A DNA stretch of 64,000 nt from Blastococcus sp. CT_GayMR19 (GTDB taxonomy: Bacteria > Actinomycetota > Actinomycetes > Mycobacteriales > Geodermatophilaceae). The notes beneath the pieces are model-generated. The model saw only the letters and a list, made by a program, of their open reading frames with translations. It made no database searches and was not told where the DNA came from. How positions within the stretch are numbered: the first letter of the stretch is position 1; each line of letters starts with the position of its first letter. The translations under genes and the position numbers were made by a program. Positions 8,849-18,318 of the stretch are shown one piece after another. The DNA lies in assembly GCF_004570385.1 (NCBI RefSeq), contig NZ_SPQL01000015.1, positions 1-64,000 of the forward strand. Reading direction: 5' to 3'.

Positions 8849-9475
8849 GTGTCGCAGGGACATGACCAGACGTCCAGGCCCGAGTGGACCCGGCCACGCG
8901 CCGTCCCCGAGCCGGAGGCCGTCTTCCGCCTCCAGGTCAACGGGAGCAGTCGTGAGGTCACGTGCCGTCGGGACACCCCGATGCTCTACGTGCTGCGCAA
9001 CGATCTGGGCCTGACGGGATCCCGCTTCGGCTGCGGGCTCGCCCAGTGCGGCGCCTGCATGGTCCTGCTCGACGGCCACCCGACGCCCTCTTGCGATCTG
9101 CCCGTCTGGGCGGCCGAGGGCCACGAGGTGACCACCGTCGAAGGTCTCTCCGACGACCCGGTCATGCGGACCCTCCAGGATGCGTTCATCGACCGGCAGG
9201 CGGCGCAGTGCGGCTACTGCATGTCCGGGATCCTCGTCTCGGCCTGCGCCCTCCTGCACAGCGACGACGAGCCCCCGCGGCACGCCATCGCCGAGGCCCT
9301 GGACCGGAACCTGTGCCGCTGCGGCAGCCATGGCCGGGTCCTGGCTGCGGTGACGGACGCCGCCCGGACGATGCGCGCGCACGGGTCCGGTGACGAGCCG
9401 ACGCAGGACGGCGACCGACCGCAGCACGACGACCGACCGCAGGGCGCCGCGCGCCCACTGGGGAGCACACCATGA
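8849..9475 (+). CDS. (2Fe-2S)-binding small subunit of a molybdenum hydroxylase (IorA-like)
   Basis: Electron-transfer subunit of 208 residues. The N-terminal plant-ferredoxin cluster uses Cys62, 67, 70 and 82 (CGLAQCGAC, then SC). The second cluster uses Cys121, 124, 156 and 158 (CGYC and LCRCG). This two-cluster layout is that of isoquinoline 1-oxidoreductase/nicotinate-dehydrogenase alpha subunits. The GTG start has AGGAG just upstream. The 50-residue tail after the fold is Asp/Gln/Arg-rich and unusual. The gene overlaps the amidase gene (ATGA), and the molybdenum subunit follows that. No FAD subunit is present, as expected for the IorAB type, where electrons go to another acceptor. Confidence 0.9.
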   Translation: MSQGHDQTSRPEWTRPRAVPEPEAVFRLQVNGSSREVTCRRDTPMLYVLRNDLGLTGSRFGCGLAQCGACMVLLDGHPTPSCDLPVWAAEGHEVTTVEGLSDDPVMRTLQDAFIDRQAAQCGYCMSGILVSACALLHSDDEPPRHAIAEALDRNLCRCGSHGRVLAAVTDAARTMRAHGSGDEPTQDGDRPQHDDRPQGAARPLGSTP

Positions 9476-11838
9476 GCCAGACGAGGTACGACATCGAGGA
9501 CGCGGCCGGGGTGTCCGGGGAACCGCCGTTCCGGCTGGAAGAGGCGACGATCGACGACCTCCACCGAGCGATCCGCTCCGGTGCGACCACCTGCGTGGAG
9601 GTTGTGCAGCAGTACATCGACCGGGCCCGCGCCTACAACGGGGTCGCCAGCGCCCTGATGACCGAGGACGGCAACCCCGTCCCGCCGGTCAGCGGTGCGG
9701 TCCGCGCCCTCGATGCCCTCACCTTCCCCACCGAGACCGTCGCCGCCTCCACCCTGCTGCCGGACCTGGACAAGTACGAGGGGCCGCCCCTCGAGTTCGG
9801 CCGCATGGAGCCGACGGCCTCCGACCCGGAGGTGTACCAGCAGTTCGGGATGCTGGTCGGCCTGCCCGACGCCGGCCAGCTGAACGCCCTGGCCACGCTG
9901 AACATCCGTGGCGAGCGGTCGGTCACCTGCAAGGGCGACTTCGACCGCCACCCCGATGACGGGCCCCTTCCGGTCGGGGCGCCTCCGGTCTGCGAGATGT
10001 TCCGGCACCAGCCCGACGCCCTGGAGCGCGCCGCGGAGCTCGATGCGACCTACGGCCGCAACCCGGACCTCGAGGCGATGCCCATGTACGGCGTCGTCTT
10101 CTCCTTCAAGGACCCGTTCGACACCACGGACATGCGCTCCACCGGTGGCGCCGACGCCCGCTTCGACATCGACTTCCCCGCCCGCGACCACGTGCTGGTG
10201 GAGCAGCTGCGGGCCAAGGGCGCGATCATCTACGCCAAGGCGATCAACACCGAGTACAACGGCCGCATCGGCGACCCCGGTGGCCGGCACGCACCGGAGA
10301 AGGTCCTCCCCTCCACGCTCGGGTACCAGCGCAGCACCTGGGCCGGCAATCCGGCCAACGTCTACGACACCACCCGGTCGGCCTCCCTGGGGTCCAGCTC
10401 GGGGTCCGGTGTGTCGGTGAGCGCCAACCTCGTCATGGTCAGCCTCGGCGAGGAGACGCGGGCGTCGTGTCGGGGACCGGCCAACCACAACGCCGTCGCG
10501 CTCGTCCTCCCGCACAAGGCGATGCTGGGCTTCGACGGTGGCGCCATCGGCGCGGACATCCACGTCGACCGCAGTGGGGTCCTCGCCCGAACCCTGGAGG
10601 ACGCCACCAAGGTCCTCGACGCCCTCCGGGACCCGACCGAGGAGTACTACGACCCGCGCGACCCGTTCACGACGGTGCCGCGCTCCTCGGTGCTGCCGTC
10701 CTACGCCGTGCACGCTCGGGGATCGGGGGAGCCCGGAGCGTTGAGCGGCATGCGGATCGGCATCGTGCGGGAGTCGATGCCCGTCCGCCCGGGCGCCTTC
10801 GCTTCCTCGGTGATCCCGCCGGCAGCCGCGGCCGAGATCAAGGCCGTGCTGGGGGACCGGCTCGGGGCGACTCTGGTGGAGTCCGGTGACCCGCTCTGGG
10901 CACGCGATCCCGATCTCGAGGTCATGCAACCCGACTTCCGGCGCGCGCTCGCCCGGTTGGTGCCCGTCTTCATGCCCGACCTGCTCTTCCGGCTGGGCCG
11001 GGACGGCACGCCGGTGTTCCCGGACTTCGCCGCCGCCGTCGAACCGACGGAGTTCATGCCGGGCGAGATCTTCGGTACCGGCACGATGGCGCCGATCGAC
11101 TACTTCGTGGAGCTGGCCGAGGGCCGGATCGAGCCGCCGGCCAACCTCGACATCGCCACCGTCCAGGACCAGCAGCTGTCGATGACGTTCCGGTACCACA
11201 TCCCGCAGTACCTCAGGGCGCGTGCGGCGGACTGGGCCGAACTCGGCTTCACCGAGACGCTGGTGGACTTCCCCTCCCTCAACGCCCGGTCCAAGTTCTG
11301 GGGCGACGACCAGCGCGCCTGGTGGCGGAACTGGGAGGAGGTGCGCGACATGCGCAACCCCCTCTCCGGGCGCCAGGGCGTGCACGAGCGGTTGCTGCTA
11401 CGGGAACTGCTCCGCCGCGTGGACATGATGGTCCTGCTCGAGAACCACCTCGACGTCCTCGTCCGCCTGCACACCCCCCTCCCGCCCGCCCGGATCGGGG
11501 ACCCGGCAGAGTTCAACAACCCGCACAACCTGCCGCCGGAGTCGATGTACGGGCCCAACGCCGGATTGACGGAGGTTCTCGTCCCGGCCGGTTACGTGCG
11601 CACGGCCTACGATCCCGTCTTCGTGCTCAGCGACGACCGCATGCGGTACGTGCACAGCGAGTCCGACCGGGCCACCGAACTCCCCGAACCAGGGCTGCCC
11701 TTCTCCCTCGTCTTCCGTGCGGAGCCGGGCAAGGAGGACGTGCTGCTCCGGGTGGCGTCGAGTTACGAGGCGGCCTCCCGGCGTCGCGTCCCGCCGCCGG
11801 CGTTCGGGCCCCTCCCCGTGCACGGGGGCACGGTGTGA
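9472..11838 (+). CDS. Large amidase-signature family protein
   Basis: A 788-residue protein with the amidase-signature core in the middle: Lys213 in SFKDPFDT, the serine-rich loop GSSSGSG (cis-Ser near 310) and Ser332 in RASCRGPA aligning with the nucleophile of the TGGSIR motif. All three triad positions therefore seem present, although the motif wording differs strongly from typical amidases. It is far longer than the usual 450-510 residues: about 130 extra residues precede the Lys and about 250 extra follow the core. It overlaps both neighbours by four bases, so it is made together with the two subunits of the molybdenum hydroxylase. It probably hydrolyses an amide that is the substrate or product of that hydroxylase (inference). 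Confidence 0.8.
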   Translation: MSQTRYDIEDAAGVSGEPPFRLEEATIDDLHRAIRSGATTCVEVVQQYIDRARAYNGVASALMTEDGNPVPPVSGAVRALDALTFPTETVAASTLLPDLDKYEGPPLEFGRMEPTASDPEVYQQFGMLVGLPDAGQLNALATLNIRGERSVTCKGDFDRHPDDGPLPVGAPPVCEMFRHQPDALERAAELDATYGRNPDLEAMPMYGVVFSFKDPFDTTDMRSTGGADARFDIDFPARDHVLVEQLRAKGAIIYAKAINTEYNGRIGDPGGRHAPEKVLPSTLGYQRSTWAGNPANVYDTTRSASLGSSSGSGVSVSANLVMVSLGEETRASCRGPANHNAVALVLPHKAMLGFDGGAIGADIHVDRSGVLARTLEDATKVLDALRDPTEEYYDPRDPFTTVPRSSVLPSYAVHARGSGEPGALSGMRIGIVRESMPVRPGAFASSVIPPAAAAEIKAVLGDRLGATLVESGDPLWARDPDLEVMQPDFRRALARLVPVFMPDLLFRLGRDGTPVFPDFAAAVEPTEFMPGEIFGTGTMAPIDYFVELAEGRIEPPANLDIATVQDQQLSMTFRYHIPQYLRARAADWAELGFTETLVDFPSLNARSKFWGDDQRAWWRNWEEVRDMRNPLSGRQGVHERLLLRELLRRVDMMVLLENHLDVLVRLHTPLPPARIGDPAEFNNPHNLPPESMYGPNAGLTEVLVPAGYVRTAYDPVFVLSDDRMRYVHSESDRATELPEPGLPFSLVFRAEPGKEDVLLRVASSYEAASRRRVPPPAFGPLPVHGGTV

Positions 11839-13976
11839 GCACCCCCCTGCCGCCGCAGGCCGTGCCCTTCGGGTACAGCCTGCAGCGCAACCCGCTGCTC
11901 TCCCACTGGGTCGGGTTTCCTCACGGGGGGCAGGTGGAGGTCCGGGTCGGCAAGGTCGAGCTGGGGCAGGGCATCGTCACCGCGCTCGGCCAGATCGCGG
12001 CCGAGGAGCTCGACGTGGCCTGGTCGCGCGTCCAGGTGGTGCCGGCCGCCACCGACCGCAGCCCGGACGAGGGGCTCACCGCCGGGAGCCGGTCGATCAT
12101 GGACTCGGGCAGCGCCCTGCGCGCCGTCTGCGCAGAGGTCCGCCGCCTGCTGCTGAGCCTCGCGTCCGCCCGCTCAGGAGCCCCCGTGGAGGGCCTCGAG
12201 GTCCACGACGGCGAGGTGCGCGACGCGGCCGGCACCGTGCAGGGCAGCTACTGGACCCTGCTCCGGCGCGAGCAGCTGGACGTGCCCGTCACCGGCGAGG
12301 CGGCGGCCAAGGCACCGGCCCGGCACGGGATCGTGGGACACAGCGTCCGCAGGCGTGATCTCGACCGGAAGCTCACCGGCGCACCCTCCTTCGTCCACGA
12401 CCTCCGTCTACCCGGCCAGTTGTACGGCCGGGTGGTGCGGCCGCCCTCCCCTGGCGCCTGCCTGCTCGACGTGGACGACTCCGCCGCGCGAGCGCTCCCG
12501 TCGGTGTGCGGCGTGGTCCGCCAGGGCAGCTTCCTGGGCGTCGTGGCCGACCGCGAGGAGGAGGCGATCCGGGCCACCGAGCTGCTGCGGGCCGGCGCCC
12601 GGTGGCAGGAGCAGGAGACCCTGCCCGTGGACCCGGACTGGCTCGACAGCCTCCCCGGCCACCCGGCGGAGGTCAGCCAGGTCGAGCGACGGGAGGATCC
12701 GGACGCCGCGGCCCGCGTCGTCGACGTGCACCGGGCCTCCTACGGCCGGGCCTACCTCGCGCACGGCTCCCTCGGGCCCGGCGCCGCCGTCGCCCGATGG
12801 GACGGGGACGACGTCTCGGTGTGGACGCACACCCAGGGCATCTTCCCCCTACGGCGCGCCCTCGCGGCCGCCCTGGACATGGATCCCGACCAGTTCACCG
12901 TGCAGCACGTCGAGGGAGCCGGCTGCTACGGCCACAACAGCGCGGACGACGTGGCGCTCGACGCCGTGCTCCTCGCCCGCGCCATGCCCGGACGCCCGGT
13001 CCAGGTCGTCTGGTCACGCGAGGACGAGTTCGCCTGGGAGCCCTTCAGCCCGGCCATGGTGGCGGAGGTGTCCGCGGGGATCGACGAGGCCGGCGATCTG
13101 GTCACCTGGGAGCAGCACGCCTGGAGCAACGGCCACGACAGCCGTCCCGGCTTCTTCGGGCAACCCGGCCTGCTGGGCTACTGGCACGCCGCCGACGTAC
13201 CGGCACCTGCTGCGTCCGACCCCTCCCTGGCCATCGGCGGGGGGACAGGCCGCAACGCCGTCCCCCCGTACGTCGTCGCGGACCTGGACGTCCAGGCCCA
13301 CCGCCTCCTGGTGGCGCCGCTGCGCACCTCGGCCCTGCGTGGGCTGGGGGCCACTGTCAACGTGTTCGCGATCGAGTCGGCCATGGACGAGCTCGCCGAG
13401 CGCGCCGGCGCCGATCCTGTCGAGTACCGCATGCGGCACCTTCCCGACGAGCGTGCCCGAACCGTGCTCCGCACCGCTGCCGAGCAGGCCGGCTGGTACG
13501 ACCGGCCGACCGAGGACTCCGTCGGGTGGGGTGTCGGTTACTCGCGCTACAAGGACGTCTGCGGGTACTGCGCGGTGGTCGCCCGAGTGGAGGCGGTGTC
13601 GGAGGTCCGGGTGACCGACCTGTGGGTGACCGTCGACGCAGGGCAGGTCATCAACCCCGACGGCCTGGTCAACCAGATCGAGGGCGGCGCGATCCAGGCC
13701 GCGAGCTGGAGCCTCCTGGAGGAGGTCACCTTCGACGCGCGGACCGTCACCAGCCGGGACTGGGAGGGCTATCCCATCCTCCGGTTCGCCGACGTGCCGC
13801 AGGTCCATGTCACGGTGCTCCCCCGGCCCGACGATCCGCCGCTCGGCGTCGGCGAGGTGGCCGGTGGTCCGGTCGCCGCCGCCCTGGCGAATGGGCTGGC
13901 CGACGCCATCGGCGTGCGGGTCCGCCGGTTGCCGCTGACTCCCGAACGCATCGCTGCGGTCATCGAGGCGGGTTGA
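11835..13976 (+). CDS. Molybdopterin-binding large subunit of a molybdenum hydroxylase (IorB/xanthine dehydrogenase family)
   Basis: Catalytic subunit of 713 residues. It opens with the cofactor-binding region VEVRVGKVELGQGIVTAL, has GAGCYGHNSADDVALDA and APLRTSALRGLGA in the middle, and near the C-terminus GVGEVAGGP, which contains the Glu that acts as base in this family. The order of segments is that of IorB-type enzymes, which hydroxylate the carbon next to nitrogen in N-heterocycles or oxidise aldehydes using water. The GTG start overlaps the amidase stop. Its electron partner is the two-cluster subunit at 8849-9475. No XdhC-type maturation gene is in view. Confidence 0.88.
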   Translation: MSTPLPPQAVPFGYSLQRNPLLSHWVGFPHGGQVEVRVGKVELGQGIVTALGQIAAEELDVAWSRVQVVPAATDRSPDEGLTAGSRSIMDSGSALRAVCAEVRRLLLSLASARSGAPVEGLEVHDGEVRDAAGTVQGSYWTLLRREQLDVPVTGEAAAKAPARHGIVGHSVRRRDLDRKLTGAPSFVHDLRLPGQLYGRVVRPPSPGACLLDVDDSAARALPSVCGVVRQGSFLGVVADREEEAIRATELLRAGARWQEQETLPVDPDWLDSLPGHPAEVSQVERREDPDAAARVVDVHRASYGRAYLAHGSLGPGAAVARWDGDDVSVWTHTQGIFPLRRALAAALDMDPDQFTVQHVEGAGCYGHNSADDVALDAVLLARAMPGRPVQVVWSREDEFAWEPFSPAMVAEVSAGIDEAGDLVTWEQHAWSNGHDSRPGFFGQPGLLGYWHAADVPAPAASDPSLAIGGGTGRNAVPPYVVADLDVQAHRLLVAPLRTSALRGLGATVNVFAIESAMDELAERAGADPVEYRMRHLPDERARTVLRTAAEQAGWYDRPTEDSVGWGVGYSRYKDVCGYCAVVARVEAVSEVRVTDLWVTVDAGQVINPDGLVNQIEGGAIQAASWSLLEEVTFDARTVTSRDWEGYPILRFADVPQVHVTVLPRPDDPPLGVGEVAGGPVAAALANGLADAIGVRVRRLPLTPERIAAVIEAG

Positions 13977-14016
13977 TGCCACCGGCCGACGACGTCGCAG
14001 GGGCCGGGCCGGACGC

Positions 14017-14871
14017 GTGACCGCTGTCGTCCTGGGGCTGGTGACGGCCCTGTTCTTCGGCGTGGCCAGCTATCTCGGGCCCGTGCTCAGCCGCACCAAC
14101 ACGCCTTCGGCCGTCCTGGCGGTCGGGCAGGCGGCGGCCGTGGCGGCGGCCGCGGTGCTGCTCCTCGCACAGGATGCGCCCGACCCGACCTCACGGACAC
14201 TGGTGCTGGGGCTGCTCGCCGGAGTCGCCAACGGCGTCGCCCTCACGGCGATGTTCGAGGCCGCGCGCTTCCTGCCGATCAGCGTCATGGCGCCCATCGG
14301 CGCGACCGGCGGCGGGGTCCCGGTCGTGGTCGCGCTGGCCCTCGGCGAGCGGCCCCACGTCCTGCAGCTGGTCGGCATCCCGGTGGCGATGATCGGCGTG
14401 GTGCTCGTTGCTGCGGGCAGCAGCGGCGGGTCGCTGATGCGGAACCTGACTGCCGTGCCCTCGGTCGGGCTGTGGCTGGCCGCGACGTGGGCGGTCTCCT
14501 ACGGCGTCTTCCTCAGCCTCTTCGCCGAGGCATCGGACGGCGGCGGGCAGCCGTGGGCCCTCTTCAGCAGCCGTGTGTCGCTGCTGGCGACGGCGCTCGT
14601 CTTGCCGCTCGCTCGGCGCACGTCGCTCAGGCTGCCCTGGCGGATGGTGCCACTGGTCGCGCTCAACGGCCTGCTCATCCTCGCCGGGGTGGCCACGTTC
14701 GGCTGGGCGGCGGCCATCGGCCCGGTCAGCGTCGTGTCCGTCCTCGCCACGCTCTCCCCGGTGATCACCGTTGCCATGGCCGTCCTGCTGCTGCGGGAGC
14801 GACTCGGCGGCCGGCAACGGATCGGCCTGGCGGCCGCCATCGTCGGCGTCGTGCTCCTCGCGGCGGGCTGA
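14017..14871 (+). CDS. EamA/DMT family transporter
   Basis: Integral membrane protein of 284 residues with ten hydrophobic segments in two homologous halves, the drug/metabolite transporter layout. The second half ends in the usual VLATLSPVITVAMAVLLLRERL region with a charged pair before the last helix. GTG start. It lies 40 bases after the molybdenum subunit gene, so it probably shares its operon and may export an intermediate or by-product. Substrate unknown. Confidence 0.85.
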   Translation: MTAVVLGLVTALFFGVASYLGPVLSRTNTPSAVLAVGQAAAVAAAAVLLLAQDAPDPTSRTLVLGLLAGVANGVALTAMFEAARFLPISVMAPIGATGGGVPVVVALALGERPHVLQLVGIPVAMIGVVLVAAGSSGGSLMRNLTAVPSVGLWLAATWAVSYGVFLSLFAEASDGGGQPWALFSSRVSLLATALVLPLARRTSLRLPWRMVPLVALNGLLILAGVATFGWAAAIGPVSVVSVLATLSPVITVAMAVLLLRERLGGRQRIGLAAAIVGVVLLAAG

Positions 14872-14891
14872 CGCCGGGCTGGGCCCGAGGG

Positions 14892-16172
14892 CTACGGCCG
14901 GGTCCCCTCCCCCGTCGTCCGGAGCACGAAGAGTCCGTGGTTCTTGTCCGTGCAGTAGATGTAGCCCCGCGCGTCCACGAGGACGTCCTCGAACTGGGTG
15001 ACCAGCGTGCTCGGCAGCGTTCCGCGCCGTTCCGGAGGGTCCTCGGGCACGTACCAGCCCGTCTCCACCGGCACGTAGGGGTCGGCGATGTCGAAGACGC
15101 GCAGCCCGGCGTTGAAGTACGCCATGACGATCTGGTCGTCGGGGATGGCCAGGTCCGGGTGGCCCTGGTGCTGGTGCTGGTTGTGCGGCCCGAACCGGCC
15201 GCCCTTGGCGTAGTAGCTGTCGTACGGTGCGCCCGGCTCGGGGCGCGGCATCGGGAAGGTCGAGATGATCCTGGGGTGGGCCTCGTCGGCGATGTCGACC
15301 ACGCAGGTGTAGTTGACCGGATCGCCGTCGCCTTCCAGGATCGCCTCGCTGTTCGCGACGACCAGGTCCCGGCCCGGGAGCGGTACGGCCGAGTGGCACC
15401 CCAGCATGCTCCCGAGGTCGCCGAAGGACACCCGGCCGACCAGCCGTGGATCCGTCGGGTCCTCCACGTCGAGGATCACCATGCCCACGCGCCCGTAGCC
15501 GAGGTAGGCGCGTCCGTCGACGACGTACGCGGGGCCGTGCAGGTAGAAGTCGTGCTCCGGCTTCTCCCCACCCGCGACGTGCTGCCCCGGCCACCACCAC
15601 CGACCGACCTCCGTCGGGTGGGCCGGGTCGCCGATGTCGACGACAGCCAGGAGGTGACCGACGTAGCCCTCGGGATTGGCGGTCATGTAGGCCAGGTCCC
15701 CGCCGGCGTAGAAGTTCCGGTGGGTCCCCGTGCCCCCGGTGCGCCAGTGCCCGAGCAGCTGCGGGTCCTCGGGGTCGTGCGCGACGTCCCAGATGTAGGC
15801 GCCCTCCTCGAACGGCCTCCCGGGTTCGATCCCCCACCCCTCGTTCGGCTTCTCGAGGGCGGTCACCATGCGTCCGTCGGCCACCTGGACCTGGATCGTC
15901 CAGGTGTCCGCCGGCCCCTCCAGGAAGCGGCAGAGCGTCGGGGACCGGGGGTCGGTCACGTCGAGGACCGACCACCCCCGGTGCCACAGGTGCCCGAGGT
16001 AGAGGTACCAGCGGTCGCCGTGGCGCTGCATCGCCATCTTGAAACCCGGGCGGCCGGCCAGGTCGTGGTAGCCGACGAACTCGACGCCCCGCTGTTCGAG
16101 GACGCCCGGCGCCCGGACCTCATCAGCTCCCGGCGCCGCTGTGCCGACCGGTTCCGCGGTGTTCGACCCCAT
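14892..16172 (-). CDS. LVIVD-repeat beta-propeller protein
   Basis: A 426-residue protein built from repeated strands of the type LLAVVDIGDPAHP, MVILDVEDPTDP, CVVDIADEAHP and LRVFDIADPYVP, the LVIVD repeat that forms a beta-propeller. It is rich in His and Tyr in conserved-looking spots (GPHNQHQHQGHP), which may bind metal. I take the ATG at 16172, which has AGGAGGAG seven bases upstream, rather than an upstream ATG that lacks a ribosome site. No signal peptide is seen. Function is unknown; related propellers occur next to oxidoreductases. It is divergent from the old-yellow-enzyme gene. Confidence 0.75.
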   Translation of the reverse strand: MGSNTAEPVGTAAPGADEVRAPGVLEQRGVEFVGYHDLAGRPGFKMAMQRHGDRWYLYLGHLWHRGWSVLDVTDPRSPTLCRFLEGPADTWTIQVQVADGRMVTALEKPNEGWGIEPGRPFEEGAYIWDVAHDPEDPQLLGHWRTGGTGTHRNFYAGGDLAYMTANPEGYVGHLLAVVDIGDPAHPTEVGRWWWPGQHVAGGEKPEHDFYLHGPAYVVDGRAYLGYGRVGMVILDVEDPTDPRLVGRVSFGDLGSMLGCHSAVPLPGRDLVVANSEAILEGDGDPVNYTCVVDIADEAHPRIISTFPMPRPEPGAPYDSYYAKGGRFGPHNQHQHQGHPDLAIPDDQIVMAYFNAGLRVFDIADPYVPVETGWYVPEDPPERRGTLPSTLVTQFEDVLVDARGYIYCTDKNHGLFVLRTTGEGTRP

Positions 16173-16276
16173 GCTCGGGCTCCTCCTGTCGCTGGCACCC
16201 TCGACGGTGGCGGACGACGTCGACCTGCTGCACCCCGGCGCACGAGCATTCAAGAGGGCCCGGGAGGGCGCCACCA

Positions 16277-16290
16277 TGTGTGCTGACACA
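16277..16290. promoter_or_regulatory. Inverted repeat in the divergent LVIVD/OYE promoter region
   Basis: TGTGT and ACACA flank four bases (GCTG). The site is midway between the two divergent genes, a typical place for a shared operator. No more is visible in the 185-base gap apart from a -10 box at 16346. Confidence 0.3.
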
Positions 16291-16345
16291 AACTGCGCAG
16301 CGACCGTCGGTGCCCTGGGCCCTCAAGTACGGCGCGCCGCCCCCT

Positions 16346-16351
16346 TATCGT
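16346..16351 (+). promoter_or_regulatory. Predicted -10 box for a leaderless OYE transcript
   Basis: TATCGT fits TANNNT and is six bases before the ATG at 16358, so transcription should begin at or next to the start codon. This agrees with the absence of a ribosome-binding site. Confidence 0.4.
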
Positions 16352-16357
16352 CCGGCC

Positions 16358-18285
16358 ATGGGAACCACCCCGTCTCCAGGCGTCGACGACCGCGCAGCAG
16401 ATCAGCCGTACCCGCTGATCCGCCGTCCGATCACGGTCGGCGGTCTGCACCTGCCCAACCGGATCGTGATGTCACCGATGACGACCTACGGCCTGGCCGA
16501 TCCTGACGGCGCGTCCAACGACCGCCACCGCGCCTACTACGACCGACGGGCGGCCAGCGGCATCGGGCTGGTTATCGTCGAGTCCGCCATGGTGCACCCT
16601 TCGGGCCAGTGCTGGCCCAACCACCTGGCCGTGCACGACGACCGCTTCGTCCCCGGGCTGGCGCAGCTCGCCTCGACGATCAAACGGCACGGGCCTGCAG
16701 CGGTCCTCCAGTTGCATCACGGCGGCCGCGTCGCCGTGGCGGAGCTCAGCGGCCGGCCGGTGTTGCGCCCTCGCCGCTCGCCGCCCCGGGGCGACCGGTC
16801 CCCACCGAGATGTCCCACGCCGACATCGACACGATGCTGGAGGCCTTTGCGCAGGGCGCACGACGCGCCCGCGAGGCCGGCTTCGACGGCGTCGAGCTGC
16901 ACATGGGCACGGCCTACCTGCTGCTGAGCTTCTTGTCCCCGGCCCAGAACCTGCGCCAGGACGAGTACGGCGGCGACTTCGAGGGCCGGATGCGGTTCCC
17001 CCTGCGCATCATCGAGCGGATCCGAGAGGTGGTGGGGGCAGACTTCCCCGTGGGCGCACGGATCGTCGGCTCCGACTACCACGACGGCGGCGTGGACGTG
17101 GCCTACTGCCAGCGGGTGGCCGCTCGCCTCGAGCAGGCGGGGCTGGCGTTCCTCGACGTCTCTGCGGGCATCGGGCCCAACGCGCTCAGGGACTCGCCCC
17201 TGACCATGGGCGGAGGGACCGCGGTCTTCCGCGACTTCGCCGCGGCCGTGAAGTCGGTCGTCTCCGTCCCGGTGATCTCGGTGGGCCGGTACTACACGAT
17301 GGACTCGGCCGAGGCCGCGGTGGTCGAGGGCACGACCGACCTCGTCGCGTTCGCGCGGGCGCTCATCGCCGATCCGGACTTCGTGGGCAAGTCGCTGGCC
17401 GGCCGTGAGTCCGAGATCGTCCCGTGCATCGGTTGTCAGGCCTGCCACGGCGGCGTCACCACGGCCCTGGGCGTCTCGTGCGTCCTCAACCCGGAGACGG
17501 GGCACGAGCGGGAGCTGGGCCTGGCAGCGGCGGCTCCTCCGCGCCGCGTCCTCGTGCTCGGCAGCGGAGTCGCCGGGCTGGAACTGGCCCGCGTCGCAGC
17601 GATGCGCGGTCACCAGGTCACGGTCGCCACCGGGGACCTGCCCTTCGGGGGCCTGCTCGCGCTCCGGGCTCGGGTGCCCGGGGCGGCGGAGGTCGCCGGC
17701 GGTGTGACCTACTTCAGGGGCGCCCTGGAGCGGCTCGGAGTCCGCGTGGTGGAGCGTGCCCGGCCCGGCGACCACGAGGTGACCATCGATGCGACACCGG
17801 GCAGGCCGGTCGTGCCGGAACTCGCCGGGCCGGACGGTCCGGACGTCGTCCTGGCCGAGGACGTCCTGGCGTCCCGCGTGGACCTGGCCGGCCACGGCGA
17901 CCGCGTCGCGGTGCTGGGTTCGGGGATCTTCGCGGGCGAGACGGCGCTCTTCCTCGCCGCGGCCGGGAAGAGCGTCACGCTGCTGGCGACGGGGGACCGC
18001 GCCATGGTGGACGCGCATCCCCTCGTCGCGGGCACCACGGCCCTCCGCTTCGCCGGGCACGGGGGCACCACGATCACCGGCGTCCTGCTGCGGGGAGCCG
18101 CCGGCGGACACCTGGACGTGACCGTCGACGGCGAGCCGCGCCGCCTGGGGCCGTTCGACCTGCTGGTGTCGGGGCTCGGCTGGACGGCACCGCCGGCCTC
18201 GCCGACCGCGGTGGGCGACACCTGGGACGCCTTCGCGCAACGGCTGCTCGTCGCCCATGCCGCCCGCTTGGCGCGGCTGGTGTAG
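16358..18285 (+). pseudogene. Old yellow enzyme/2,4-dienoyl-CoA reductase family oxidoreductase with an apparent frameshift
   Basis: The first part (16358 to about 16765) encodes the start of an FMN barrel: RRPITVGGLHLPNRIVMSPM, YYDRRAASGIGLVIVES and LQLHHGGR. The protein then continues in another frame from about 16760: SHADIDTMLEAFAQGARRAR, GFDGVELH, an iron-sulfur Cys set CIGCQAC...C, and a C-terminal nucleotide-binding domain with VLVLGSGVAGLE. Joined, the two parts give a normal protein of about 642 residues. The break is at the GGTGTTGCG stretch; one missing base there would restore RPVVAPS, as the family expects. The first frame ends in unrelated sequence and stops at 16927. It may be a true pseudogene, a sequencing error, or less likely a recoding site. 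The gene looks otherwise intact, so decay, if real, is recent. Confidence 0.8.
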
Positions 18286-18318
18286 CCGGACGCGGCCACC
18301 GATCGCGCGGCGGCGGCG

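Noticed and set aside
13976-14020. A 14-codon frame between the Mo subunit stop (TGATG) and the EamA start (GTGA)
   Set aside because: It overlaps neatly at both ends and could pass ribosomes along, but it is too short and featureless to call a gene.
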